Positions 8,611 through 16,671 of a stretch of DNA of 64,000 nt are shown piece by piece (within the stretch, counting starts at the first letter, position 1; each line of letters opens with the position of its first letter). A program made the position numbers and the translations under genes. Source of the stretch: Escherichia coli (GTDB lineage: Bacteria; Pseudomonadota; Gammaproteobacteria; Enterobacterales; Enterobacteriaceae); NCBI RefSeq assembly GCF_036503815.1, contig NZ_AP027764.1, forward strand, positions 3,224,001 through 3,288,000, given 5' to 3'. The notes under the pieces were generated by a model, which was given only the letters and a program-made list of their open reading frames with translations, was not told where the DNA came from and did not search any database.

Positions 8611-9207
8611 ATGCTGGAAAATTTGAATCTCTCTCTATTCTCTCTTATTAACGCGACGCCAGACTCGGCTCCGTGGATGATCTCGTTGGCGATTTTTATT
8701 GCTAAAGATTTGATTACCGTGGTGCCGCTGCTGGCCTCAGTACTTTGGTTGTGGGGGCTTACAGCACAACGGCAACTGGTGATAAAAATCGCAATCGCGC
8801 TAGTCGTCAGCCTGTTAGTGTCCTGGACGATGGGGCATCTTTTCCCACACGACCGCCCCTTTGTCGAGAATATCGGCTATAACTTCCTGCATCATGCGGC
8901 GGATGACTCATTCCCGAGCGATCATGGTACGGTAATTTTCACCTTTGCACTGGCATTTTTATGCTGGCATCGCCTGTGGTCCGGTTCCCTTTTAATGGTA
9001 CTGGCTGTTGTCATTGCCTGGTCGCGCGTTTATCTTGGCGTGCACTGGCCGCTGGATATGCTCGGTGGATTGCTGGCAGGTATGATTGGCTGCCTTAGCG
9101 CTCAGATTATCTGGCAAGCGATAGGGCATAAACTCTATCAACGTCTGCAATCATGGTATCGCTTCTGTTTTGCATTACCGATCCGCAAAGGCTGGGTGCG
9201 TGACTGA
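8611..9207 (+). CDS. ybjG: YbjG, undecaprenyl-pyrophosphate phosphatase (PAP2 type)
   Basis: 198 residues from ATG 8611, preceded by CGGGAAG. It is a PAP2-family membrane phosphatase that converts undecaprenyl pyrophosphate to the monophosphate for cell-wall lipid recycling. The three phosphatase signatures are present: HDRPF (80-84), PSDH (102-105) and SRVYLGVHWPLD (138-149) with its catalytic His and Asp. Four to five hydrophobic helices surround them. It stands alone between divergent mdfA and deoR. Confidence 0.95.
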   Translation: MLENLNLSLFSLINATPDSAPWMISLAIFIAKDLITVVPLLASVLWLWGLTAQRQLVIKIAIALVVSLLVSWTMGHLFPHDRPFVENIGYNFLHHAADDSFPSDHGTVIFTFALAFLCWHRLWSGSLLMVLAVVIAWSRVYLGVHWPLDMLGGLLAGMIGCLSAQIIWQAIGHKLYQRLQSWYRFCFALPIRKGWVRD

Positions 9208-9264
9208 TCTCTGCTAAAAAGTGTAGTATTGAGCGGCTCGCTTCAATAACTATTCAGAGGGATT

Positions 9265-10023
9265 ATGGAAACACGTCGCGAAGAGCGTATCGGGCAACTG
9301 CTGCAAGAATTAAAACGCAGCGATAAGTTACATCTTAAAGACGCCGCCGCCCTGCTTGGGGTTTCGGAGATGACGATTCGTCGCGATCTGAACAACCACA
9401 GCGCCCCCGTCGTTTTGCTTGGCGGCTATATTGTTCTGGAACCGCGCAGCGCCAGCCATTATCTGTTAAGCGATCAAAAATCCCGTCTGGTAGAGGAAAA
9501 ACGCCGGGCGGCAAAACTGGCTGCGACGCTGGTAGAACCCGATCAGACCCTCTTTTTTGACTGTGGCACCACCACACCGTGGATTATTGAAGCGATTGAT
9601 AATGAAATCCCTTTTACCGCCATTTGTTATTCGCTAAATACCTTTCTGGCACTGAAAGAGAAACCTCATTGCCGCGCGTTTCTTTGCGGTGGTGAATTTC
9701 ACGCCAGCAACGCCATTTTCAAACCCATCGATTTTCAGCAAACGCTGAATAATTTTTGCCCGGATATCGCTTTTTATTCCGCGGCGGGGGTGCATGTCAG
9801 TAAGGGCGCTACCTGTTTTAATCTTGAAGAGTTGCCGGTAAAACACTGGGCCATGTCGATGGCGCAAAAGCATGTGCTGGTTGTCGACCACAGTAAATTT
9901 GGCAAGGTGCGTCCGGCACGCATGGGTGACCTGAAACGCTTTGATATTGTAGTGAGCGATTGTTGCCCGGAAGATGAGTATGTGAAGTACGCGCAGACGC
10001 AGCGTATTAAGTTGATGTATTAA
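9265..10023 (+). CDS. deoR: DeoR, deoxyribonucleoside-operon repressor
   Basis: 252 residues, founder of the DeoR family. The N-terminal winged helix-turn-helix is at about residues 22-43 (KDAAALLGVSEMTIRRDL). The C-terminal sensor domain (about 75-250) is of the sugar-phosphate-isomerase type that binds deoxyribose-5-phosphate. It represses deoCABD and nupG. A GAGGGA ribosome-binding site precedes the ATG. An intrinsic hairpin follows the stop. Confidence 0.97.
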   Translation: METRREERIGQLLQELKRSDKLHLKDAAALLGVSEMTIRRDLNNHSAPVVLLGGYIVLEPRSASHYLLSDQKSRLVEEKRRAAKLAATLVEPDQTLFFDCGTTTPWIIEAIDNEIPFTAICYSLNTFLALKEKPHCRAFLCGGEFHASNAIFKPIDFQQTLNNFCPDIAFYSAAGVHVSKGATCFNLEELPVKHWAMSMAQKHVLVVDHSKFGKVRPARMGDLKRFDIVVSDCCPEDEYVKYAQTQRIKLMY

Positions 10024-10029
10024 CAACGA

Positions 10030-10062
10030 ATAACCGGATGACGTTTCGCGCCATCCGGTTAT
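10030..10062. terminator. Terminator between deoR and dacC
   Basis: Perfect 11-bp stem ATAACCGGATG / CATCCGGTTAT with an 11-base loop, between the converging ends of deoR and dacC. There is no long T-run on either side, so strength is uncertain. Confidence 0.6.
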
Positions 10063-10069
10063 CAGAAGA

Positions 10070-11272
10070 TTAAGAGAACCAGCTGCCGAACCACTGATGG
10101 AATTTCATCATCACGAAATCCCACATCCGACCAAAGAATCCGCCCTCTTCCACATTTTCCATCACGATCAGCGGACGCTGCTCAATGGATTTACCGTTAA
10201 GCTGGAAATCAATGGTGCCGACAACCTGACCTTTTTTCAGCGGTGCGGTGAGCTGTGGTTCCGTTAACGTGTAGCTCGCCTTCAGGTTTTTCAACTGCCC
10301 TCGCGGTATGGTCACTGATCCCGCTTCGCCTGCCCCGAGATTCACTTCGCTCTTATCACCAAACCAGACGCGCAGAGTCACAAAGGTGGCATCAGGTTTA
10401 ATTGGCGTCACGGTTTCAAAGAAGCGGAAACCCCAGGTCAATAATTTCTCAGACTCATTAAAACGGATACGGTCAGTTTTCGCCCCCAGCACTACGGAGA
10501 TTAAACGCATATCGCCCTGGGTAGCAGAAGCAACCAGATTATATCCCGCGCCTGCCGTGGTTCCTGTCTTCATGCCATCAACATTCAGATTGCTGCTCCA
10601 CAGCAGACGGTTACGGTTAGGCTGACGAATTTTGTTGAAGGTGAACTCTTTCTCTTTATGAATGGCGTACTCTTCTGGCACATCGTGAATCAGTGCTTTA
10701 CCCAGCAATGCCATATCGCGTGCGGTACTGAACTGCCCCGGCGCATCCAGACCGTGCACCGTCTGGAAGGTCGTGTTGGTCAGCCCCAGTTTTTTGGCAT
10801 AACCATTCATCAAACCAATAAATGACTCCTGGCTCCCGGCAACGTAATCAGCCAGCGCAATACAGGCGTCATTACCGGACTGGATAATCACGCCTTTGTT
10901 CAAGTCTGCCACCGAAACCTGATCGCCTGGTTTGAGGAACATTACCGACGAACCGCGCAGTGCCGGGTTTCCCGTCGCCCAGGCATCTTTACCGACCGTC
11001 ACCATATCGGTGAGTTTAATCTTATCGGCCTTAAGCGCCTGCCCAACCACATAGCTGGTCATGATTTTAGTCAGGCTCGCGGGGTCCAGTTTCTCATCCG
11101 CATTGCCTTCTGCCAGCACTTTACCGCTGGCGTAATCCATTAAAATCCATGCACGCGCATCCACGCTCGGCGCTTCAACGGTTTGTTCCGCCGCGAATGC
11201 CGTTGGGGCAAAAAGGAATAAAAATGCAGAACCCGCTGCAAGACCACGAAGGAGAGAGGAGTATTGCGTCAT
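10070..11272 (-). CDS. dacC: DacC, D-alanyl-D-alanine carboxypeptidase (PBP6)
   Basis: 400 residues from ATG 11272; the ATG seven codons upstream is not the family start. It has a signal peptide with cleavage after AFA (about residue 27). The serine-peptidase triad motifs are intact: SLTK with S66, SGN at 132-134 and KTG at 235-237. A beta-rich C-terminal domain and an amphipathic membrane-anchoring tail (FVMMKFHQWFGSWFS) follow. It trims the terminal D-Ala from peptidoglycan stem peptides on the periplasmic face and is mainly a stationary-phase enzyme. It converges with deoR. Confidence 0.97.
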   Translation of the reverse strand: MTQYSSLLRGLAAGSAFLFLFAPTAFAAEQTVEAPSVDARAWILMDYASGKVLAEGNADEKLDPASLTKIMTSYVVGQALKADKIKLTDMVTVGKDAWATGNPALRGSSVMFLKPGDQVSVADLNKGVIIQSGNDACIALADYVAGSQESFIGLMNGYAKKLGLTNTTFQTVHGLDAPGQFSTARDMALLGKALIHDVPEEYAIHKEKEFTFNKIRQPNRNRLLWSSNLNVDGMKTGTTAGAGYNLVASATQGDMRLISVVLGAKTDRIRFNESEKLLTWGFRFFETVTPIKPDATFVTLRVWFGDKSEVNLGAGEAGSVTIPRGQLKNLKASYTLTEPQLTAPLKKGQVVGTIDFQLNGKSIEQRPLIVMENVEEGGFFGRMWDFVMMKFHQWFGSWFS

Positions 11273-11518
11273 AAATGCCACCCGAGTATCCATTCAAAAA
11301 AAATACGTTATATCGCCGTATGATAAGTTCGGTGATTAATAACGCACACACAAACTTAAAGAAACCGTAAGTTGGTAAAGTTTTTAAAGTTTATGCAATA
11401 TCCTGCCGCTTCGCTGCTTCTGCCGTCATTTTTTTGCCAGCTGTTGCTTAAAAGTTAACTTTACTTCACCATCAAAGTCCTGTTCAGCCTGTGGCTGCCT
11501 GTCGGAAAAGGGGTAAGT

Positions 11519-12145
11519 ATGATTACGCTGTGGGGTCGGAATAATTCAACCAACGTAAAAAAAGTATTGCTGACGCTCGAAGAACTGGAACTACCTTATG
11601 AGCAAATTCTCGCGGGCCGTGAGTTTGGGGTAAACCACGATGCTGATTTTCTGGCGATGAACCCTAACGGGCTGGTGCCGTTGTTGCGTGACGACGAAAG
11701 TGATCTCATCCTTTGGGAATCAAACGCCATTGTCCGCTATCTGGCGGCACAGTATGGGCAAAACCGCCTGTGGATCGACTCACCGGCACGCCGTGCAGAA
11801 GCGGAAAAATGGATGGACTGGGCAAACCAGACGCTCAGCAATGCCCATCGCGGGATCCTGATGGGATTAGTCAGAACACCACCGGAAGAGCGCGATCAGG
11901 CCGCCATTGATGCCAGTTGTAAAGAGTGCGACGCCCTGTTTGCCCTGCTCGATGCGGAACTGGCAAAAGTAAAATGGTTCTCCGGCGACGAGTTTGGTGT
12001 GGGCGATATCGCTATCGCACCGTTCGTCTACAATTTGTTTAACGTTGGCCTGACCTGGACACCGCGTCCAAATCTGCAACGCTGGTATCAGCAACTCACT
12101 GAACGCCCCGCAGTGCGCAAAGTGGTGATGATCCCCGTGAGCTAA
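11519..12145 (+). CDS. gstB: GstB (YliJ), glutathione S-transferase
   Basis: 208 residues. The thioredoxin-like N-terminal domain (1-80) has the glutathione-site segments WGRNNS, NGLVPLL and ESNAIVRYLA; an all-helical C-terminal domain follows. GstB conjugates glutathione to bromoacetate-type electrophiles. Its last four bases overlap the end of the converging yliI, leaving no room for a separate terminator, so the two 3' ends must overlap on the mRNAs. Confidence 0.95.
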   Translation: MITLWGRNNSTNVKKVLLTLEELELPYEQILAGREFGVNHDADFLAMNPNGLVPLLRDDESDLILWESNAIVRYLAAQYGQNRLWIDSPARRAEAEKWMDWANQTLSNAHRGILMGLVRTPPEERDQAAIDASCKECDALFALLDAELAKVKWFSGDEFGVGDIAIAPFVYNLFNVGLTWTPRPNLQRWYQQLTERPAVRKVVMIPVS

Positions 12146-13257
12146 TTGCGTGGACTAACTTTGAGTAATTCCCCACTGGACTCGTCGGTGAGAACGTATA
12201 AATAACCGTCGGGTCCAGTACGAACATCACGAATTCGCTGCCCTCTGTCCGTTAAAATACGGCCATCTTCTGTCACTTTGTCGCCGTTGACGCTCATCAC
12301 AATGACATCTTTATCTTTCAGCGCGCCAATAAATAATTTTTGCTGCCACTGGGGGAATTTATCGCTGTTATAGAAGGCCATGCCGCTCACGGCGGGCGAA
12401 TCTTTCCAGTAAAAAATAGGTTGCTCGGTCCCGGCGACGATCTCCCCTTTCGCTTCCGGTATTTTAAAGCCTGAATAATTGATTCCCCAGGTTGCCAGCG
12501 GCCAGCCGTAGTTTTTGCCTTTTTGCGGGATATTAATTTCATCACCACCGCGGGGGCCATGTTCATTTAGCCACAGTGCATTACTCCACGGATTCATCGC
12601 CATTCCTTGCGGGTTACGAATACCATAAGACCAGATCTCGGCGCGTGCATCGGATCTCCTGGCAAAAGGATTATCATCCGGGATCTCGCCCTGGTCAGTA
12701 AGACGCACCAGTTTGCCCTGTAATTTATCCAGATCCTGCGCCGTCGGGCGCTGATTGTTTTCGCCCAGAGCAATAAAAAGATAACCTTTACCGTCGAATA
12801 CCAGCCGCCCACCAAAATGGTTGCCGGTAGACAGTTTTGGCATCTGGCGAAAAATGGTGCGGAAGTCGGTCACTTTTGAGAGATCATCACTTAAACGACC
12901 ATACCCCACGGCAGTTCCGGCTTTGCCATCATCGCCAACTTCGGAATAGCTTAACCAGATGCGGCGCGACTGGGCAAAATCAGGTGCTAAAGCCACATCC
13001 ATTAAGCCGCCCTGCCCGTGCGCCCAAACGTCCGGCACTCCGGAAAGCGGCGCAGATAATCCTTTTCCTGCTTGCCAGCGACGCAACTCACCACCGCGCA
13101 GGGTGATTAACATGCCGTGATTATCGGGTAAAAAGGCCAGCGCCCAGGGGTGAGCGAGTTTGTCTTGCAGTACTTCGACATTTACCGTTGTAGGAGCTGC
13201 CCAGAGAGCAGAAGAAAGACAGATAAGGGGCACAAGGAAAAAGGATTGTCTCTGCAT
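12142..13257 (-). CDS. yliI: YliI, soluble PQQ-type aldose sugar dehydrogenase
   Basis: 371 residues with a signal peptide (cleavage after LWA, about residue 20), so periplasmic. It is a six-bladed beta-propeller of the soluble glucose dehydrogenase family. Visible PQQ/metal-site segments are HGQGGLMDVALAP, NHFGGRL and NEHGPRGGDE. It oxidises aldoses with PQQ. E. coli does not make PQQ, so activity depends on outside supply. It converges with gstB with a 4-nt overlap. Confidence 0.95.
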   Translation of the reverse strand: MQRQSFFLVPLICLSSALWAAPTTVNVEVLQDKLAHPWALAFLPDNHGMLITLRGGELRRWQAGKGLSAPLSGVPDVWAHGQGGLMDVALAPDFAQSRRIWLSYSEVGDDGKAGTAVGYGRLSDDLSKVTDFRTIFRQMPKLSTGNHFGGRLVFDGKGYLFIALGENNQRPTAQDLDKLQGKLVRLTDQGEIPDDNPFARRSDARAEIWSYGIRNPQGMAMNPWSNALWLNEHGPRGGDEINIPQKGKNYGWPLATWGINYSGFKIPEAKGEIVAGTEQPIFYWKDSPAVSGMAFYNSDKFPQWQQKLFIGALKDKDVIVMSVNGDKVTEDGRILTDRGQRIRDVRTGPDGYLYVLTDESSGELLKVSPRN

Positions 13258-13337
13258 AACGCCTCCGGATTGACTCTGGCTTAAAGCGTAGTCAGTGGAG
13301 GAGATAACAAATTCATTTTTACAAAAACTTAAACATG

Positions 13338-13362
13338 AAGGGGGAGACGCTTTCTCCCCCTT
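13338..13362 (-). terminator. Intrinsic terminator after bssR
   Basis: 10-bp stem AAGGGGGAGA / TCTCCCCCTT with a 5-base loop, a few bases past the bssR stop. Read leftward it is followed by a T-rich stretch, as expected for bssR transcription. Confidence 0.8.
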
Positions 13363-13367
13363 AGTTT

Positions 13368-13751
13368 TCAGGCCTTCTCAAGCATGGCGTGTTTCTGCAG
13401 GCTCTGGATACTCAGCGTTAAGCTCATCAGACAATTTTCAAGCTTATCGGCGTTGACGGTAATAACAGTCGGGCAATCATGGTGCCCACTCATCAAACAT
13501 ACTGCGGCTGTCGCTAATGCTTCTTCAGCATGATGAAGAGCACTCCACTCTTCCTGATCCAGATGAAGATTCAACCGCAGCGATTTATCGTGCAGTTCGC
13601 GATTCAGTTTAAAAAAGTTATCTCGTAGATGATTGCTTTCGCTGACGGACATGTATCCTTTTGCCTTCCTCAGTTGCACGTATGCAGCGAGGTCAACGCG
13701 TGCGTCGATCAACCGGTTCAGCAGATCGATTCGCTGTCTGTCAACGAACAT
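13368..13751 (-). CDS. bssR: BssR (YliH), biofilm regulator
   Basis: 127 residues from ATG 13751, which has a GAGGAGGA ribosome-binding site seven bases upstream. A longer frame from 13784 would bury that site. It is a mainly helical cytoplasmic protein with no recognisable DNA-binding motif. BssR is induced in biofilms and affects indole and AI-2 signalling; the mechanism is unclear. It has its own terminator and is divergent from rimO. Confidence 0.93.
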   Translation of the reverse strand: MFVDRQRIDLLNRLIDARVDLAAYVQLRKAKGYMSVSESNHLRDNFFKLNRELHDKSLRLNLHLDQEEWSALHHAEEALATAAVCLMSGHHDCPTVITVNADKLENCLMSLTLSIQSLQKHAMLEKA

Positions 13752-13963
13752 ACTTCGATCCTCCTCTTTCCAGCCTTGTTGCAATTAAATAGTATGGCTA
13801 TTTTTTGAGCAAAATGCTGTCCAGGATCAATTCTTCACGCCGAATTAACAAAATTTACATTTCCTTCGCCCCCGCCAGCGAATGAGATTGCGATACAAAT
13901 TTTATCCAGAACTCTGTAGAATCCCTGCCCTGACCTTTCCTGTAACTGAATATTTTTTAAGCT

Positions 13964-15289
13964 ATGAGCAAAGTAACTCCCCAGCCGAAAATCGGCTTTG
14001 TTTCCCTTGGCTGTCCGAAAAACCTTGTCGATTCAGAGCGTATTCTCACCGAACTACGCACCGAAGGTTATGACGTGGTACCGAGCTATGACGATGCGGA
14101 CATGGTGATCGTCAATACCTGCGGCTTTATTGACAGCGCGGTACAAGAATCACTGGAAGCCATTGGCGAAGCGTTGAATGAAAACGGCAAGGTAATTGTG
14201 ACCGGTTGTCTGGGGGCGAAAGAAGATCAGATCCGCGAAGTCCACCCGAAAGTGCTGGAAATCACCGGGCCTCATAGCTATGAGCAGGTTCTTGAGCACG
14301 TTCATCACTACGTACCAAAACCGAAACACAACCCATTCCTGAGCCTGGTGCCAGAACAAGGTGTGAAACTGACGCCGCGTCATTATGCCTATCTGAAAAT
14401 TTCTGAAGGCTGTAACCACCGCTGCACCTTCTGCATTATTCCGTCTATGCGCGGCGATCTGGTGAGCCGTCCGATTGGCGAAGTGTTAAGTGAAGCGAAA
14501 CGACTGGTTGATGTGGGCGTTAAAGAGATTCTGGTGATCTCGCAGGATACTTCCGCCTATGGCGTTGATGTTAAACATCGTACTGGCTTCCACAACGGCG
14601 AGCCGGTAAAAACCAGCATGGTCAGCCTGTGTGAACAGTTATCGAAACTGGGGATCTGGACACGTCTGCACTACGTTTACCCTTATCCACACGTGGACGA
14701 CGTCATCCCACTGATGGCGGAAGGCAAAATCCTGCCGTATCTGGATATCCCGTTGCAACACGCCAGCCCGCGCATTCTCAAACTGATGAAGCGTCCGGGT
14801 TCTGTAGATCGCCAACTGGCGCGCATCAAACAGTGGCGCGAAATCTGCCCGGAACTGACCCTGCGCTCAACCTTTATTGTCGGCTTCCCTGGCGAGACGG
14901 AAGAAGATTTCCAGATGCTACTCGATTTCCTGAAAGAAGCACGTCTGGATCGCGTTGGCTGCTTTAAATACAGCCCGGTTGAAGGCGCAGACGCCAATGC
15001 CCTGCCTGACCAGGTTCCGGAAGAAGTGAAAGAAGAACGCTGGAACCGTTTCATGCAGCTGCAGCAGCAGATTTCCGCCGAGCGCCTGCAAGAGAAAGTG
15101 GGCCGTGAAATTCTGGTGATTATCGACGAAGTGGACGAAGAAGGCGCGATTGGTCGCAGCATGGCAGATGCACCGGAAATCGACGGCGCGGTTTATCTCA
15201 ATGGTGAAACCAACGTTAAGCCGGGTGATATCCTGCGTGTGAAAGTCGAGCACGCCGATGAGTACGATTTGTGGGGTAGCCGGGTTTAA
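13964..15289 (+). CDS. rimO: RimO, ribosomal protein uS12 methylthiotransferase
   Basis: 441 residues. This radical-SAM methylthiotransferase modifies Asp88 of ribosomal protein S12. The N-terminal UPF0004 domain carries the auxiliary-cluster cysteines C17, C53 and C82. The radical-SAM domain has C150-x3-C154-x2-C157 (CNHRCTFC). A TRAM domain is at about 375-441. All cluster cysteines are intact. It is a single gene ended by a strong hairpin. Confidence 0.97.
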   Translation: MSKVTPQPKIGFVSLGCPKNLVDSERILTELRTEGYDVVPSYDDADMVIVNTCGFIDSAVQESLEAIGEALNENGKVIVTGCLGAKEDQIREVHPKVLEITGPHSYEQVLEHVHHYVPKPKHNPFLSLVPEQGVKLTPRHYAYLKISEGCNHRCTFCIIPSMRGDLVSRPIGEVLSEAKRLVDVGVKEILVISQDTSAYGVDVKHRTGFHNGEPVKTSMVSLCEQLSKLGIWTRLHYVYPYPHVDDVIPLMAEGKILPYLDIPLQHASPRILKLMKRPGSVDRQLARIKQWREICPELTLRSTFIVGFPGETEEDFQMLLDFLKEARLDRVGCFKYSPVEGADANALPDQVPEEVKEERWNRFMQLQQQISAERLQEKVGREILVIIDEVDEEGAIGRSMADAPEIDGAVYLNGETNVKPGDILRVKVEHADEYDLWGSRV

Positions 15290-15295
15290 TTAATT

Positions 15296-15325
15296 CAGGC
15301 CGGACAAAATCATTTGTCCGGCCTG
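15296..15325. terminator. Terminator between rimO and dgcI
   Basis: Perfect 13-bp stem CAGGCCGGACAAA / TTTGTCCGGCCTG with loop ATCA, between converging rimO and dgcI. Very stable, though T-runs are short, so it may act on both strands mostly as an mRNA end-stabiliser. Confidence 0.75.
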
Positions 15326-15335
15326 CGAATAAAGA

Positions 15336-16664
15336 TTACTGCCAGCTAATCTGCGCCCTGCCGTTTTTCTTACTCTTATACAGCCGCTCATCCGCCAGCA
15401 TTTTCAAGCGTTCGACGGTAGTACATTCATTTGAATGCGCTACGCCGATACTGGTGCTCAAGTTAATACTCCCCACCTGGAAATGGACGATTTCTTTTAG
15501 AATCGATAGCAACTCCTCCAGCGTTCCGCCAGTATAAATCACCGCAAATTCGTCACCGCCGAAGCGGTAGACTTTACCTTTATCTACCGGAATTTGTGAT
15601 TTAAGGATTTTCACCACTTTCATCAACACTTCATCGCCCAGCAAATGACCGAAGGTGTCGTTAATGTTTTTGAATTTATCGACATCAAAAAGACACAGAT
15701 AGCCGCCTTTTTCCGGCAGGGCTTTTAAATCTTCATCAAAGGATTTTCTGCCCATTGCTTTGGTCAGGTCGTCCAGAAACGCCGAGTTATACATACTGTA
15801 GAGTTTTTTGACATCGGCAGCCGAGAAGAAAAGCCCACCGTCCAGGACGCGTTCAAAATGGTTATTAATAATGGCTTCTTTCTCCACAATGCCACGATTA
15901 ATCACTCTGCGCACCAGATAAAGGCAGCTAGCACCCGATATCACTGCCACCAATGCAGCAAAGAAAATAATCAACATACATACCTGAAAATAAACGTCTT
16001 TTTTATACGAAAATACGTACAATCCGGTCGGCAAATAGGCGAAGTGCTCCATTGCTTCCGAAACGGTGAAGATGGCGTTTTTAGCATTATATTCATCACC
16101 GGTCACCGGTTTACCGTTCTTAAACAGAGAGAACATCAGGTTCTCGCTATCCATCGCCAGCGATTTTGACAGTAAAGAAAAACGCTCCAGACCAAGCAAA
16201 AATATCAGACTGCGATTGTGAGTTACCGGATAGAGGTAATAGACGAAGGTTTTACCGTCAAAAGAGATAAACCCTGTATTTTTGACATGTCGATACTTAA
16301 CAACCTGCATAATATCTGCACAATAATTTTTCTCGAACTCCTTTACCTGAATACATTCGTCACTGGAAATCAGATAAGGACCGACATCGTACAAATAAGA
16401 GGGTGAAACCGAGTCGGCGTAAGCTGTGCGCAAGCCAACCAACAGCTGTTCCTCCGTGGGATTTAGCGTGTTGATGAGATCAATTGCCATGCTACGCCGA
16501 TATTCAGCAATATTTGCCACCGCAAAAGCAGTATCAATAACGGACTGTTTCAGGCCATACACCCGTTCCTTTACCATTTGAGTGTAGATCCCGCAGGCAA
16601 CTGCTGAAATCATGATAAAAATCAGCAGGCTGACTGTAAGTACGAACTTATTGATTCTGGACAT
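15336..16664 (-). CDS. dgcI: DgcI (YliF), membrane diguanylate cyclase
   Basis: 442 residues. An N-terminal membrane helix (about 7-25), a periplasmic sensor region and a second helix (about 230-250) lead into a C-terminal GGDEF domain. The active-site loop FGGDEFAV is intact at about residue 369, preceded by the DVDKFKNIND metal site, so cyclase activity is expected. It lies seven bases after pdeI on the same strand. The pair of opposing c-di-GMP enzymes is probably cotranscribed behind gsiABCD. No clear RxxD inhibitory site was identified. Confidence 0.94.
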   Translation of the reverse strand: MSRINKFVLTVSLLIFIMISAVACGIYTQMVKERVYGLKQSVIDTAFAVANIAEYRRSMAIDLINTLNPTEEQLLVGLRTAYADSVSPSYLYDVGPYLISSDECIQVKEFEKNYCADIMQVVKYRHVKNTGFISFDGKTFVYYLYPVTHNRSLIFLLGLERFSLLSKSLAMDSENLMFSLFKNGKPVTGDEYNAKNAIFTVSEAMEHFAYLPTGLYVFSYKKDVYFQVCMLIIFFAALVAVISGASCLYLVRRVINRGIVEKEAIINNHFERVLDGGLFFSAADVKKLYSMYNSAFLDDLTKAMGRKSFDEDLKALPEKGGYLCLFDVDKFKNINDTFGHLLGDEVLMKVVKILKSQIPVDKGKVYRFGGDEFAVIYTGGTLEELLSILKEIVHFQVGSINLSTSIGVAHSNECTTVERLKMLADERLYKSKKNGRAQISWQ

Positions 16665-16671
16665 ACGTAAA